A stretch of DNA of 18,759 nucleotides, taken from NCBI GenBank assembly GCA_030628805.1, contig DAOVQG010000052.1, positions 1-18,759 on the forward strand. The letters run 5' to 3'. The position numbers were made by a program, and so were the translations under genes. Shown in pieces: positions 1-7,577 of this stretch; positions within the stretch are counted from its first letter, which is position 1, and each line of letters begins with the position of its first letter. This stretch comes from JAGMDK01 sp023128695 (GTDB lineage: Bacteria > Planctomycetota > Phycisphaerae > UBA1845 > Fen-1342). The notes beneath the pieces are model-generated. The model was not told where the DNA came from. It ran no database searches and worked only from the letters and a program-made list of their open reading frames with translations.

Positions 1-159
1 ACCCGAGCGAGTCATTCGCGACGGCCGAAGGCCGCGCCTTCTAATAACTAACAACCAATAACTAATAACATCAAAGCACTCAAAAAGCGATAATTTGAAG
101 TGATACCCCCAGTTCCACAGCCACGAATTTTAGTCACACCCAGTGAAGTTTGGTACGCA
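1..159. other. AT-rich intergenic stretch at left edge
   Basis: No gene is supported here. The stretch opens with a small hairpin-forming GC palindrome (about 23-36), then a low-complexity AT-rich part (about 41-75) built from repeats of AATAACTAA. It lies downstream of the minus-strand kinase-like gene, so any terminator for that gene would be here. I see no hairpin followed by a T run on the minus strand. Confidence 0.5.
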
Positions 160-996
160 CTACTTCGCCGACGAACCGGCCACCGGCACATCTTCACCCG
201 CTCGCAACCGCCGCAAGATGCGCCGCCGCAACTGCGTCAACGGCCGTACAATCCAGCGGTGCAGACGAATCCAGATGCTCAAGCGCGAAACCACCCGTTC
301 TTCCTCGGCGGTGAGCAGGTCCCGTCGCAGACGCCGCTTATGCTTCAAACAGTGGTAGATGTCGACGCGTTGAAAGCGGCCGAGGAGCCCGCGGACCACC
401 CGCGGGCGTCGCCAGCCGGTCGGAGGGAGCAACAGCGAAATCTGGAAGTCGATCAGGTAGGGTCTGCCGCTCTCGCCGACGAGCACATTCTGACGCTTGT
501 TCAGGTCCACATAGGCGATGTGCCGTTCGTGCAGCGCCTTCAGGAGCGCAAGCAGCTCGTCGAAAAACGTGTCCGAGACCATTTCACGCCGGCCGAGATC
601 ATGCCCGGGCACGAATTCATGTAGGAAGCCCGTTTCGCCCACCGGCCCGAGCAGGCGCGGAACGCCCGGCAGGTCGTGCACCCGCTCGTAGAGCCGGATC
701 TCTCGTCGCGCGAGGAAGCGTCCCACCCACGCCATCGGCAGCGCGAAAAACTCGTTCGTGCGGCCGATTTTGAGCACCGCCAATCCCTCCGGACCGCGAT
801 ACAACCCGGTGGCGGCAAAAAAATCGTGCTTGAAGGTCTTCACCAAGTGGTAGTCGCGGCCGGCACAGTTCACGGTCTGTGGCAATTCCGCGCCTGGGAG
901 CGCAAAAAGCCAAGGATGCTGCAACCGCGACCGTTTCTTAGTGGGGGCCGTGTCATTCACAGCGGGCATTATAGCTTGGCCGGCGCGGGCGTGCAT
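160..996 (-). CDS. Protein-kinase-like phosphotransferase
   Basis: A 278-aa soluble protein with the skeleton of the protein kinase-like fold, closest in style to RIO or lipopolysaccharide (Kdo/heptose) kinases. Visible motifs are a beta-3 lysine in VLKIGR (K76), a helix-C-like glutamate in the stretch 96-106, a catalytic loop YVDLNKRQNVLV (D164, N170), and a metal-binding IDF (D183) followed by Q where classical kinases have G. The C-terminal 80 residues are very rich in Arg and probably helical. The family phosphorylates sugars, lipids or proteins; the substrate cannot be read here. A sugar or lipid-A-like target is inference from fold resemblance. The start is uncertain: M1 (996) and M10 (969) are both possible and neither has a good ribosome site. 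A candidate promoter lies about 200 bp upstream. Confidence 0.75.
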   Translation of the reverse strand: MHARAGQAIMPAVNDTAPTKKRSRLQHPWLFALPGAELPQTVNCAGRDYHLVKTFKHDFFAATGLYRGPEGLAVLKIGRTNEFFALPMAWVGRFLARREIRLYERVHDLPGVPRLLGPVGETGFLHEFVPGHDLGRREMVSDTFFDELLALLKALHERHIAYVDLNKRQNVLVGESGRPYLIDFQISLLLPPTGWRRPRVVRGLLGRFQRVDIYHCLKHKRRLRRDLLTAEEERVVSRLSIWIRLHRWIVRPLTQLRRRILRRLRAGEDVPVAGSSAK

Positions 997-1083
997 TTTT
1001 CCGCAATCGTGAAAGCGGGCCCCCGCTTGAGACTCATGGTCGGCAAAAGTTCGGGTAATCCGGCAAGGTCCCTATAAAAGGCG

Positions 1084-1125
1084 TGCGGCACCCTGTGGGT
1101 ATTGGCGCGGTCTGAGGGTGCCGCA
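1084..1125. repeat. Perfect 11-bp inverted repeat in kinase leader
   Basis: The arms TGCGGCACCCT (1084-1094) and AGGGTGCCGCA (1115-1125) are exact reverse complements separated by 20 bases. The position is inside the predicted leader of the minus-strand kinase-like gene. It may be an RNA hairpin or a copy of a dispersed palindrome. Confidence 0.7.
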
Positions 1126-1149
1126 GCGAGTGGAAGCAAGTTGTTAATA

Positions 1150-1169
1150 GAAAAGCACTTACGCTTTTC
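1150..1169. repeat. Hairpin GAAAAGC / GCTTTTC
   Basis: A 7-bp perfect stem with a 6-base loop. No T run follows on the minus strand, so it does not look like an intrinsic terminator. A second small hairpin, AGTGGT/ACCACT, lies next to it at 1179-1197. Confidence 0.55.
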
Positions 1170-1210
1170 GTAGCTCTAAGTGGTCATTTTAACCACTCCC
1201 CACCACTTTT

Positions 1211-1238
1211 AGTATAACAATGGCGGCGGGAGATTCAA
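1211..1238 (-). promoter_or_regulatory. Candidate sigma-70 promoter for kinase-like gene
   Basis: On the minus strand, a -35 TTGAAT (1238-1233) and a -10 TATACT (1216-1211) are separated by 16 bases. The predicted start near 1204 gives a leader of about 200 bases before the kinase-like gene, holding three hairpins. It was found by eye and is not supported by expression data. Confidence 0.45.
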
Positions 1239-1277
1239 CAACGAAGCCGAGCGAATCTGATGAAGATTTCATCTTTT

Positions 1278-3527
1278 TTACTCGGGCGCCGTTTCGTGGT
1301 CCGATAGCTCGTCGCGCAAGCCTTGCGCGAGGCTCCGGTGGGGCGAATCGGGGTATCCGGCCAGAAAATCGTCAAGCAGCGCGCGTGCCTTGGCCCGCAA
1401 CTGGGGCGGAAAATCGCCGGCGATGTGCATCGCGGCCCGCGGGTTGGCCGGGTCGGCCTGCAAGACCTCGCAGATCAGGGCCAAGCCGCGCTCGCCCTCT
1501 CCGGAACGAATCTGACAGTGGGCATAGCCGAATTTCGCCCGCTGCTTTGCCAGCCGCCAGGTCCGCGGGTCTGTCAGCCGGGCCGGCTTACGTAGCTCCA
1601 GCGCGGCCGCGAGCCTCGGACACGCCTCGGCGTCGCTGTCCAGGTTGAACATCAGCATGTAGCCGAAGTCCGCGAAGTGGATGAGGCGGGTCAGCGGGTC
1701 AGCGGGGAGGTACCGCTCGCATTGCTCGTAGGCGTGAGCGGCTTGCGCGTAGTTTTCCAGCCGACGATACGCCTGGGCCAAGCGTATCCAGGTGATGAAG
1801 TTCTCCGGCTGCAGCTCGAACGCCACGCGGGCCTGCGCGAGAGCCTCCTCCGGGCTGCCCGCGGAGAGGAAGCGGTGCGAGAGGCGACGATGAAACGGGG
1901 TGCGGTCTTCGGGGCCGGGGAAGTAGTGCACGAGGTTGTCCGCGGTCGCCGCCCGCGTGAGCGTTTCCTTGAACAGCTCGTTGAAGTGCGGCAATTGTGT
2001 CATGCCCGGGGCGAGTACCGGCTGATCGTCCCGCGGCAAGGGATGATTGCGGGCGAAGTCGTACGCGGCCGCCAGCGCTTCCAGCGCGCGGGGGTCGCCC
2101 TGATTTAGTTCGACCAGGCGTCTTGCGCGGCGGATGTTGCTACGGGCGATCTTGCACTGCGGCAGGTCCCAGGCCAGCATCGCCAGGGCCAACACGCCGG
2201 CCACCGACAGGATGATTCGCGCTGAGGCGGCGGGTTTGAATCGGGCCAGGACGCGACACGCAAGCACGCCGACGATGAGCATGATGCCCATCAGCGGCTG
2301 GTAGAAATACCGATCCACCGCCGCGACTTCGCGCGCCCCCACCAGGCCGATGACCGGCAGCAGCAGGCCCCAGCACCAAGCCCAGCCGATCGTGATCGCA
2401 CGGGTTTCCGGTCGCCGCCAGGATCGGACGGCGTGCCACGCTCCGGCCGCGGCCAATCCCACGCCTATCCAGACCAACGGGCAGCTCCACCCGGTACGCG
2501 GATCGGGCAGGTACCAGAAGGCAAGCCAAAGCGGCGTGACCAGATTGCGAAAGTAGATCCAGACGGCGAGGGCGCCGCGGGCCGCCGGATCGCCGAACAG
2601 ACCCTGGGATACATCTTCGAGTATCCCGGACTCGCGGCTGGTCTGCATGGTGAACACTGCAAAACCGAGGCAGATTAGCGCGATGACGTAGAGCCGGTAG
2701 GAAGTCAGCGCGCGGCGCCAGCCGCGGCGCGCGGCCTCAAGAATCAACGCCAACAGCACCCATCCGACCACCGGCTTGCAGAGCATCGCCAGCAGGAGGG
2801 CCGCCACGGCACCGCCAAAGTAAAGCTCCTTTCTAAGCGCGCCTAATAAAACCCCTTCTGAAGGGCCGCGGGCTTCAGCCGGCGCGGTTTCTGAAGAGCC
2901 GCGGGCTTCAGCCGGCGCGGTGCCGCGCGGACCGAAGTCCGTAGCTCTTTGAGTTGTGTCAGTGTCTCTGAGTACCAATCCGCGCCAATACAGCCCAAGC
3001 GCAAGGAGCGCGAAGGTCGCCGAGAGCAAATGCGTGCGCCCCATGTCGGCGGCGTACGTGGTAACCAGCATCGGGTGCAAAGCCCACAGCAGCGCCAGGG
3101 CCCACGCGACTACGGAGACGCGCACGGATCGGGCCCATTGCTCCTGCCTCAGCACCGTCGCCAGCACCCACCACAACAGCAGCGCATTCAGCGCGTGCAG
3201 CAGCAGATCCGTGCGGCGGAAACTGTGCGCTCGACCGCTGGTCAGCTCCCATTCGAGGGCGTAGGTGAGCAGGGGAATGGGTTGATAAAGGTCCTCGTGG
3301 ACACTCATCAGAATCCCGAGCAATCGAGTACCCAGTTCGGCCTCGGCGTGATCGGGATCGGCCGCGGGGTTCACCGCGGGGTTATCTACGATGAAGATAA
3401 ATTCGTCGCCCTGAATCCAGGGCGCGTCAAGGCTGGGCGATCCGGCGATATACAGCGCCAACACCAGCGTGATGCCCAGGCCAAGAACGAGCCGACGCGA
3501 AGCCGGCAAGCTAGTACCGCGTTTCAT
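1278..3527 (-). CDS. GT-C-type membrane glycosyltransferase with TPR tail
   Basis: A 749-aa polytopic membrane protein with many hydrophobic segments in the first 480 residues and TPR-like helical repeats in the last 250 (for example around EEALAQARVAFELQPENF). The first loop carries WIQGDEFIFIVDNPAV, followed by QPIPLLTYALEWEL, LLLHALNALLLWWVL and ALHPMLVTTYAADMGRTHLL. This arrangement is typical of TMTC-like and GT39-like GT-C proteins, which move sugars from polyprenyl-phosphate donors onto proteins or lipids outside the cytoplasmic membrane. Acceptor and donor are unknown. The start was placed at 3527 (MKRGTSLP), next to the first membrane helix. The reading frame stays open 118 codons further, but that part is low-complexity and crosses a palindromic repeat. 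Two 33-bp repeat copies sit in frame between membrane helices (2858-2922). Confidence 0.8.
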   Translation of the reverse strand: MKRGTSLPASRRLVLGLGITLVLALYIAGSPSLDAPWIQGDEFIFIVDNPAVNPAADPDHAEAELGTRLLGILMSVHEDLYQPIPLLTYALEWELTSGRAHSFRRTDLLLHALNALLLWWVLATVLRQEQWARSVRVSVVAWALALLWALHPMLVTTYAADMGRTHLLSATFALLALGLYWRGLVLRDTDTTQRATDFGPRGTAPAEARGSSETAPAEARGPSEGVLLGALRKELYFGGAVAALLLAMLCKPVVGWVLLALILEAARRGWRRALTSYRLYVIALICLGFAVFTMQTSRESGILEDVSQGLFGDPAARGALAVWIYFRNLVTPLWLAFWYLPDPRTGWSCPLVWIGVGLAAAGAWHAVRSWRRPETRAITIGWAWCWGLLLPVIGLVGAREVAAVDRYFYQPLMGIMLIVGVLACRVLARFKPAASARIILSVAGVLALAMLAWDLPQCKIARSNIRRARRLVELNQGDPRALEALAAAYDFARNHPLPRDDQPVLAPGMTQLPHFNELFKETLTRAATADNLVHYFPGPEDRTPFHRRLSHRFLSAGSPEEALAQARVAFELQPENFITWIRLAQAYRRLENYAQAAHAYEQCERYLPADPLTRLIHFADFGYMLMFNLDSDAEACPRLAAALELRKPARLTDPRTWRLAKQRAKFGYAHCQIRSGEGERGLALICEVLQADPANPRAAMHIAGDFPPQLRAKARALLDDFLAGYPDSPHRSLAQGLRDELSDHETAPE
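2847..2922 (-). repeat. In-frame tandem palindromic repeat, coding AEARG peptides
   Basis: Two copies of a 33-bp unit begin at 2858 and 2891 (plus-strand reading CTGAAG, then GCCGCGGGCTTCAGCC). Inside the GT-C gene they read as two 11-residue units of the form SETAPAEARGP/S, in a hydrophilic loop between membrane helices. The unit with its tail (2847-2879) matches 16930-16962 at 30 of 33 bases on the coding strand. The reading frame is kept. Confidence 0.85.
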
Positions 3528-3553
3528 AAGTTGCTCGACTATTCCACCTTGAA

Positions 3554-3647
3554 GAAGAGCCGCGGACCTGAAGCCCGCGCGGTGCCCCGCAAGAGAGGGC
3601 CATAATAGGGCGCGGACGACCGCGCGGGCTGAAGCCCGCGGCTCTTC
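3554..3647. repeat. Inverted pair of the CCGCGGGCTTCAGC-type element
   Basis: The left arm (3554-3583) and right arm (3619-3647) share GAAGAGCCGCGG at the outer ends and CCCGCGCGGT at the inner ends on opposite strands. The short middle of each arm is itself palindromic (CTTCAG/CTGAAG) and differs between arms. This is the same family as the in-frame copies at 2847-2922 and 16921-16962. A truncated copy, GAAGAGCCGCGGGC, occurs at 5195-5208. Confidence 0.8.
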
Positions 3648-3963
3648 GGAGTTCTCGCATCTGTCCATCGTCGTGGCAGAATCCGAACTCATAGCGCGGT
3701 TTATCGCAGTTCCGGCGGATGACCGCAAGTTGCACGCCACCCTCGCTAGATACGTGCCTGGCCGGTCAATTCGGCCGGTACGGAGCCCGGCCGCTACATT
3801 CCAAGCCTGGCCACCGGTTCCGTCATCCACCCATCCGCGCCTTTTATTGGCCTTGCTCGGAACGGCTAGGAACCCTATCATTAGTTACGTGAGTTACGTG
3901 GTGTTGTATGAACCGCTAGTGTACCATCAACGCCGATTTGACAGGTTGCGTATCGATTGAAAT

Positions 3964-4047
3964 GTGTGCCACTGCTCTTGAGCAGTGCTAAGCTTTGCCG
4001 CGTGCACCGAGATCGTTAAGAAACACTGCTCAAGAGCAGTGGCACAC
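3964..4047. repeat. Nested double-hairpin repeat with perfect 24-bp arms
   Basis: The arms at 3964-3987 and 4024-4047 are exact reverse complements over 24 bases. Each arm contains its own palindrome CACTGCTC-TT-GAGCAGTG (or its complement), so single-stranded DNA or RNA could fold either as one long stem or as two short hairpins. The spacing and nesting resemble paired REP elements. It lies 60 bp before the HNH gene. Confidence 0.9.
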
Positions 4048-4107
4048 CAAGCCGTCAATTGAGGGTTGACGGAGCACTAGGTCTAGGAGCCTCGGACGGG
4101 TATCGCC

Positions 4108-4737
4108 ATGACTGAGGGCATTACAGCCTTATCTTCGAGCGTCCTGCTGCTTAACCGCCTGTATATGGCCGTGCGGGTCATCTCCGCGCGCCGGGCGCTG
4201 ACGATGCTCTACACCGATTTGGCGGAAGTCATCTCCGTCGACGACGGCAACTACCTCTCCTACGACTTCGGCGATTGGATCGAGGTCAGCGAGGCCAAGC
4301 GACGCTTCGAGCCGGAGCGCTACGACTGGATTCGCACCGTGCGGTTCCAGGTCGCCGTGCCAAAGATCGTTCGGCTGCTTGCTTATGACAAGGTGCCCAG
4401 CGCGCAGGTCAAGCTGAACCGCCGCAATCTTTTTGCCCGCGATCACAATTGCTGTCAATATTGCGGGAAGCGTTACCCCACGAGCGAATTGAGCCTGGAC
4501 CACATCGTGCCGCGCTCCCAGGGCGGGGACAATTCGTGGGAGAATATCGTCTGTGCCTGCGTGCACTGCAACGTGAAGAAGGGCGGGCGGACCCCGGCCC
4601 AGGCCCACCTGAAGCTAATCGCCCGGCCGCGGCGGCCGAAACGTTCGCCGGTCCTGACCATCAAGTTCTCGGACTCGAAATACGCAAGCTGGAAACAGTT
4701 CCTCGACTTCGCCTACTGGAACGTCGAGTTGAAATAG
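4108..4737 (+). CDS. HNH endonuclease domain protein
   Basis: A 209-aa protein whose C-terminal half is a zinc-bound HNH nuclease fold: CQYCG (C116, C119), then LSLDHIVPRSQGG (D131, H132), N146, and CVHCN (C151, C154, N155). The D/H pair is the metal-binding and catalytic part of the HNH family, and the two CxxC pairs bind structural zinc. The N-terminal 100 residues form a separate alpha/beta region that I do not recognise. Length and layout match the single-domain HNH proteins common in planctomycete and cyanobacterial genomes, whose role is mostly unknown; no restriction or methylase partner is adjacent. The start ATG is weakly supported: AGGAG at 4085-4089 lies 18 bases away, further than usual. 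Confidence 0.88.
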   Translation: MTEGITALSSSVLLLNRLYMAVRVISARRALTMLYTDLAEVISVDDGNYLSYDFGDWIEVSEAKRRFEPERYDWIRTVRFQVAVPKIVRLLAYDKVPSAQVKLNRRNLFARDHNCCQYCGKRYPTSELSLDHIVPRSQGGDNSWENIVCACVHCNVKKGGRTPAQAHLKLIARPRRPKRSPVLTIKFSDSKYASWKQFLDFAYWNVELK

Positions 4738-4743
4738 CACGGG

Positions 4744-4773
4744 TTGACAAATCCGGTCCCGCGGGCGTATCGT
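4744..4773 (+). promoter_or_regulatory. Candidate promoter for STAS gene
   Basis: A perfect -35 TTGACA (4744-4749) is followed after 18 bases by TATCGT (4768-4773), a four-of-six match to TATAAT. The STAS start is 57 bases downstream. This suggests the STAS gene can be transcribed independently of the HNH gene that ends just upstream. Confidence 0.4.
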
Positions 4774-4829
4774 CGCGACTGCTGGAAATGGTACGGTAAC
4801 GCCCGGTCCCAAATTGCAGGACTTTGGAG

Positions 4830-5168
4830 ATGTCCATCGAACAGTGGTCGGATGCGATCATCCTGATTGAAATGGGGGATGATCCACAATTCACGGACGA
4901 CCTGGCGGCCGTCATCGAGCAGTGCACCAAAGATACGCGCCAGGACGTGCTGCTCAATCTGTCCGGGACCACCTACCTCAACTCGTCCAACATCGCCAAA
5001 CTCCTCAAGCTCCGAAAGCTGGTCACCATCACCAACCAGCGGCGGCTCAAACTCGTCGGCGTCAATACCCGCGTGTGGGGTGTCTTCCTTGTCACGGGGC
5101 TCGATCGCATCTTCGATTTCGTTGATGACGTCCCCAGCGGCCTGGCGGCTTTGCAACTCGGCGACTAA
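4830..5168 (+). CDS. STAS-domain anti-sigma-factor antagonist-like protein
   Basis: A 112-aa protein consisting of a single STAS domain. It has the usual order: a beta strand (AIILIEM), a helix (DDLAAVIEQC), DVLLNLSGTTYLNSSNIAKLL, a further helix/strand pair (RRLKLVGVN), and the C-terminal VTGLDRIFDFVDD. N51-S52-S53 aligns with the D-S-S phosphorylation loop of SpoIIAA and RsbV, so S53 (or S52) is the likely phospho-acceptor. Family members bind an anti-sigma kinase in a partner-switching pathway. No kinase or phosphatase partner is adjacent, so the partner must be elsewhere. ATG 4830 is preferred over TTG 4824 because AGGA (4818-4821) is correctly spaced for it. Confidence 0.88.
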   Translation: MSIEQWSDAIILIEMGDDPQFTDDLAAVIEQCTKDTRQDVLLNLSGTTYLNSSNIAKLLKLRKLVTITNQRRLKLVGVNTRVWGVFLVTGLDRIFDFVDDVPSGLAALQLGD

Positions 5169-5215
5169 ATGACCCTACGCGATCGTGTGACAACGAAGAG
5201 CCGCGGGCAGGTTGA

Positions 5216-5364
5216 GGGTGCCCCATCCCGTTCCGTCTGCCTGCTTGGCAGGCAGCGGACGGGGTGGGGGACTGATTCGAGTAAACAAGACCCGTTCCGT
5301 CTCCAATCAGTCCCCCGCCCCGTTCGCCGGCCCTGCCGGGCCGGCGAAACGGGACGGGGCACCC
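5216..5364. repeat. 149-bp cloverleaf-like nested palindrome
   Basis: The outer arms (5216-5232 and 5348-5364) pair over 17 bases with one mismatch. They enclose three further hairpins: CTGCCTGC-TTG-GCAGGCAG (5237-5255), a 19-base arm pair with one mismatch (5259-5277 with 5305-5323), and CGCCGGCCC-TGCC-GGGCCGGCG (5325-5346). Together these give a four-stem junction. Its outer GGGTGCCCC motif recurs in a simpler palindrome at 17862-17925, so it is more likely a dispersed element than a gene-specific leader. Confidence 0.85.
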
Positions 5365-5432
5365 ATCCCGCGCGGCCTTGAGATCGCCGACTTGGCGCGC
5401 GATTGCGCCTCAAAACGTCTCCGGAAATCAGC

Positions 5433-7577
5433 ATGACCGCAAACAAGCAATCGCGCGGCTGGCTGCTTGCTCCGGCGGCAATCTTCGTCCTCGCACTCGG
5501 CCTCCGGCTCGTTTACCTGGGCAACATCCGCGACATCGGTTTCTTTGAGCAACCCGTCTCCGATGGCTACGTGTACGACCAGCGGGCCCGGGGCATCGCT
5601 GCCGGCGACTGGCTCGGGCCCGTCGACTTCGTCCACGCCCCGCTCTATGCCTACTTGCTGGGCCTGATCAAGATCGTCGGCGGCGAGAGCCTGTGGCTGC
5701 CGAGAGTCGTGCAGACGCTCGGCGGCGCGAGCGCTTGTGTCCTACTCTTCCTGGCCTGCCGCCGACTGTTCGACCTCCATGTCGCCGGCGTGGCCGCGAT
5801 TTGGCTCGCCCTCTACCCGCCGGCGATCTTCTTCGACGGGCTGATCCAGAAAGCCGGCTTGACACTCCTGTTGAGCACATTGTTGCTCTGGCTGGTGGTT
5901 CGTTCAACCTACCAGCCGGTCTGGTGGGGATGGGGCATTGTCGGCCTCGTTCTCGGATTGCTGATTCTGACGCGGCAAAACATGCTGGCCCTGGCCCCGC
6001 TCATCATAGCTTGGCTGTGGTTCGGCCTGCGCGCCCGGCCCCGGCTTCAACGGCTCCAATGGGCCGGCCTGGCCGCGCTGGGAGTAGTCCTGACGCTTTT
6101 CCCCTGGGCCCTTCGCAACCGCGTCGTCACCGGCGAGTGGGTGCTGACGACGCCGAACCTCGGCCAGAATTTCGCCATGGGCAATCACCCGGAGGCGACC
6201 GGAACTTACCTGCCGCACAAGCGGGGACGGTCGTCGGCCGAGCACGAGCAGGCCGAGTGGGTCAAAGCGGCCGAAAAGGCCTGCGATCGGCCCCTCTCCG
6301 CCCGCGAGGTGTCCGATTACTACTTCGCCGCCGCCGCCGAATGGATCAAGGCAAACCCGGGCGCGTGGCTGCGGCTGACGTTAATAAAATGCTCGCTGGT
6401 CTGGGGTGCCTATGAGCTGCCCGACACCGAAGACTACTACCTCTACCAGGAGTGGTCGCTTCTGTTGCGCACCCTCGATCGGGTGTTGCATTTTGGCGTG
6501 TTGTGCCCCTTGGCCGCCGCCGGCGTGGTGCTGACCTGCCAAGAGTGGCGTCGGCTGTGGTTCCTCTACGGCTGGCTGCTGCTCACAACGCTAGCCGTGG
6601 CGGCTTTTGTGGTCTTTGCCCGCTACCGCTTCCCGCTGGTTCCCGTGCTGCTGATCTTCGCCGCCGCGGGCCTCGTTGAATCGATCCGCCTAGTGCTCCA
6701 TTACGCATCGCTTGATGGGTGGCACGGCTGTGTCAGCCGTGTACAAGTCGCAGGCATCCACGGCCGACACGGCCGTGCCACCCATCAACGCAACGTTGAC
6801 AGAGTACTACTGCGGCGGCGCCAACTCCGCTTGCTGCTTGCGGCCGGCGTTACGCTCATCCCCGTGGCGGTCGCCGTCAACCTATTCCCCGATTTTGAAC
6901 GTCGTCCGTATTCATTTTCATATCGGAATCACGCCGTGGCGCTCGCTGATCAGGGACGTTACGACGATGCCCTGTCCGAGTTGCGAAAAGCGATGGATTT
7001 GTCGCCCGATAATGTCGATGTCCATTTGACGATGGGCAGCATTTTGCTGGATATCGGCCGCTTTGACGAGGCCTTGGCACACTTCGAGCATGCCCGTGCC
7101 GGTGATCCTCGGCACGCCCGTACATATCGCGGCCTCGGGGACGCGCTGATGGGGAAAGACCGGTTCGAGGAAGCCGCAGAACAGTATCGCCGCGCCGTGG
7201 ACATCGACCCCGAGGACTATGTCTCGCTCAATTGTCTGGCTACCGCCTATGCCCGACAGGGACACTTCACAGAGGCTTTCCAGTTGTTCCAGCAGGTTCT
7301 TTTGCTGTCCCCGCAGTATCCCCAAGCTCATTTGAATCTTGGCAACACTTACCTTATGGCGGGTCGTCCCAGCGAGGCCGCCGCCGCGTATGAGCGAGCG
7401 CTGCATTACCAGCCTGATTACGCCGACGCTCAGCGCAACTTGGTTTATGCTCTGCTTGCGGCACAGGAGTACGAGCGCGCCTTGGCCTTCATCGAGACCG
7501 TCCTGGAGGCAGAACCGTCTCGGGCCGACATGTTGGCACTCCGGGAAACAGTCTGGGGGGCCCGGGATGATCAGTAA
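5433..7577 (+). CDS. GT-C-type membrane glycosyltransferase with TPR tail
   Basis: A 714-aa protein. The first 480 residues are polytopic: an N-terminal membrane helix (LLAPAAIFVLALGLRLVYLG), then an acidic first loop with SDGYVYDQRARGIAAGDWLGP and FVHAPLYAYLLGLI, then about ten more hydrophobic segments. This is the GT39/PMT_2 layout, in which the acidic residue of the first loop takes part in catalysis. About six TPR units follow from YRNHAVALADQGRYDDAL to the C-terminus. A role in surface-polymer or protein glycosylation is likely; the acceptor is unknown. ATG 5433 was chosen over TTG 5403 because GGA at 5423-5425 is well placed and the hydrophobic segment follows soon after. An inverted repeat is embedded in frame at residues 428-451. 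Confidence 0.82.
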   Translation: MTANKQSRGWLLAPAAIFVLALGLRLVYLGNIRDIGFFEQPVSDGYVYDQRARGIAAGDWLGPVDFVHAPLYAYLLGLIKIVGGESLWLPRVVQTLGGASACVLLFLACRRLFDLHVAGVAAIWLALYPPAIFFDGLIQKAGLTLLLSTLLLWLVVRSTYQPVWWGWGIVGLVLGLLILTRQNMLALAPLIIAWLWFGLRARPRLQRLQWAGLAALGVVLTLFPWALRNRVVTGEWVLTTPNLGQNFAMGNHPEATGTYLPHKRGRSSAEHEQAEWVKAAEKACDRPLSAREVSDYYFAAAAEWIKANPGAWLRLTLIKCSLVWGAYELPDTEDYYLYQEWSLLLRTLDRVLHFGVLCPLAAAGVVLTCQEWRRLWFLYGWLLLTTLAVAAFVVFARYRFPLVPVLLIFAAAGLVESIRLVLHYASLDGWHGCVSRVQVAGIHGRHGRATHQRNVDRVLLRRRQLRLLLAAGVTLIPVAVAVNLFPDFERRPYSFSYRNHAVALADQGRYDDALSELRKAMDLSPDNVDVHLTMGSILLDIGRFDEALAHFEHARAGDPRHARTYRGLGDALMGKDRFEEAAEQYRRAVDIDPEDYVSLNCLATAYARQGHFTEAFQLFQQVLLLSPQYPQAHLNLGNTYLMAGRPSEAAAAYERALHYQPDYADAQRNLVYALLAAQEYERALAFIETVLEAEPSRADMLALRETVWGARDDQ
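6714..6786. repeat. In-frame inverted repeat inside GT-C gene
   Basis: The arms 6714-6733 and 6767-6786 pair over 20 bases with one mismatch (outer bases GATGGGTGGCACGGC). They translate without a stop as a Gly/His/Arg-rich loop beginning DGWHGCVSRVQVAG, just before the last membrane helix. The loop is out of character with the surrounding hydrophobic protein, which points to a later insertion. Confidence 0.88.

Larger units (their letters stand above)
3528..4107. other. 580-bp divergent spacer filled with repeats
   Basis: This spacer lies between the minus-strand GT-C gene and the plus-strand HNH gene. It contains an inverted pair of the CCGCGGG-CTTCAG-type element (3554-3647), an ordinary stretch with no recognisable gene (about 3650-3960), and a double hairpin (3964-4047). 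The open frames crossing it are low-complexity and lack ribosome sites. I could not identify a convincing promoter for either flanking gene. Confidence 0.6.

Noticed and set aside
1259..1279. Intrinsic terminator (GATGAA-GAT-TTCATC then six T) on the plus strand
   Set aside because: The stem is only 6 AT-rich base pairs, no plus-strand gene ends here, and the T run overlaps the stop codon of the minus-strand gene.
2949..3605. 218-aa plus-strand frame across the GT-C gene
   Set aside because: It is antisense to membrane-helix coding sequence, low-complexity, and runs through a dispersed palindrome.
3528..3881. 118-residue N-terminal extension of the GT-C protein
   Set aside because: It is low-complexity, crosses a palindromic repeat, and has no similarity to family N-termini; the first membrane helix follows directly after M at 3527.
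3673..3960. 95-aa plus-strand frame in the divergent spacer
   Set aside because: There is no ribosome site, no recognisable motif and atypical composition; it is probably chance.
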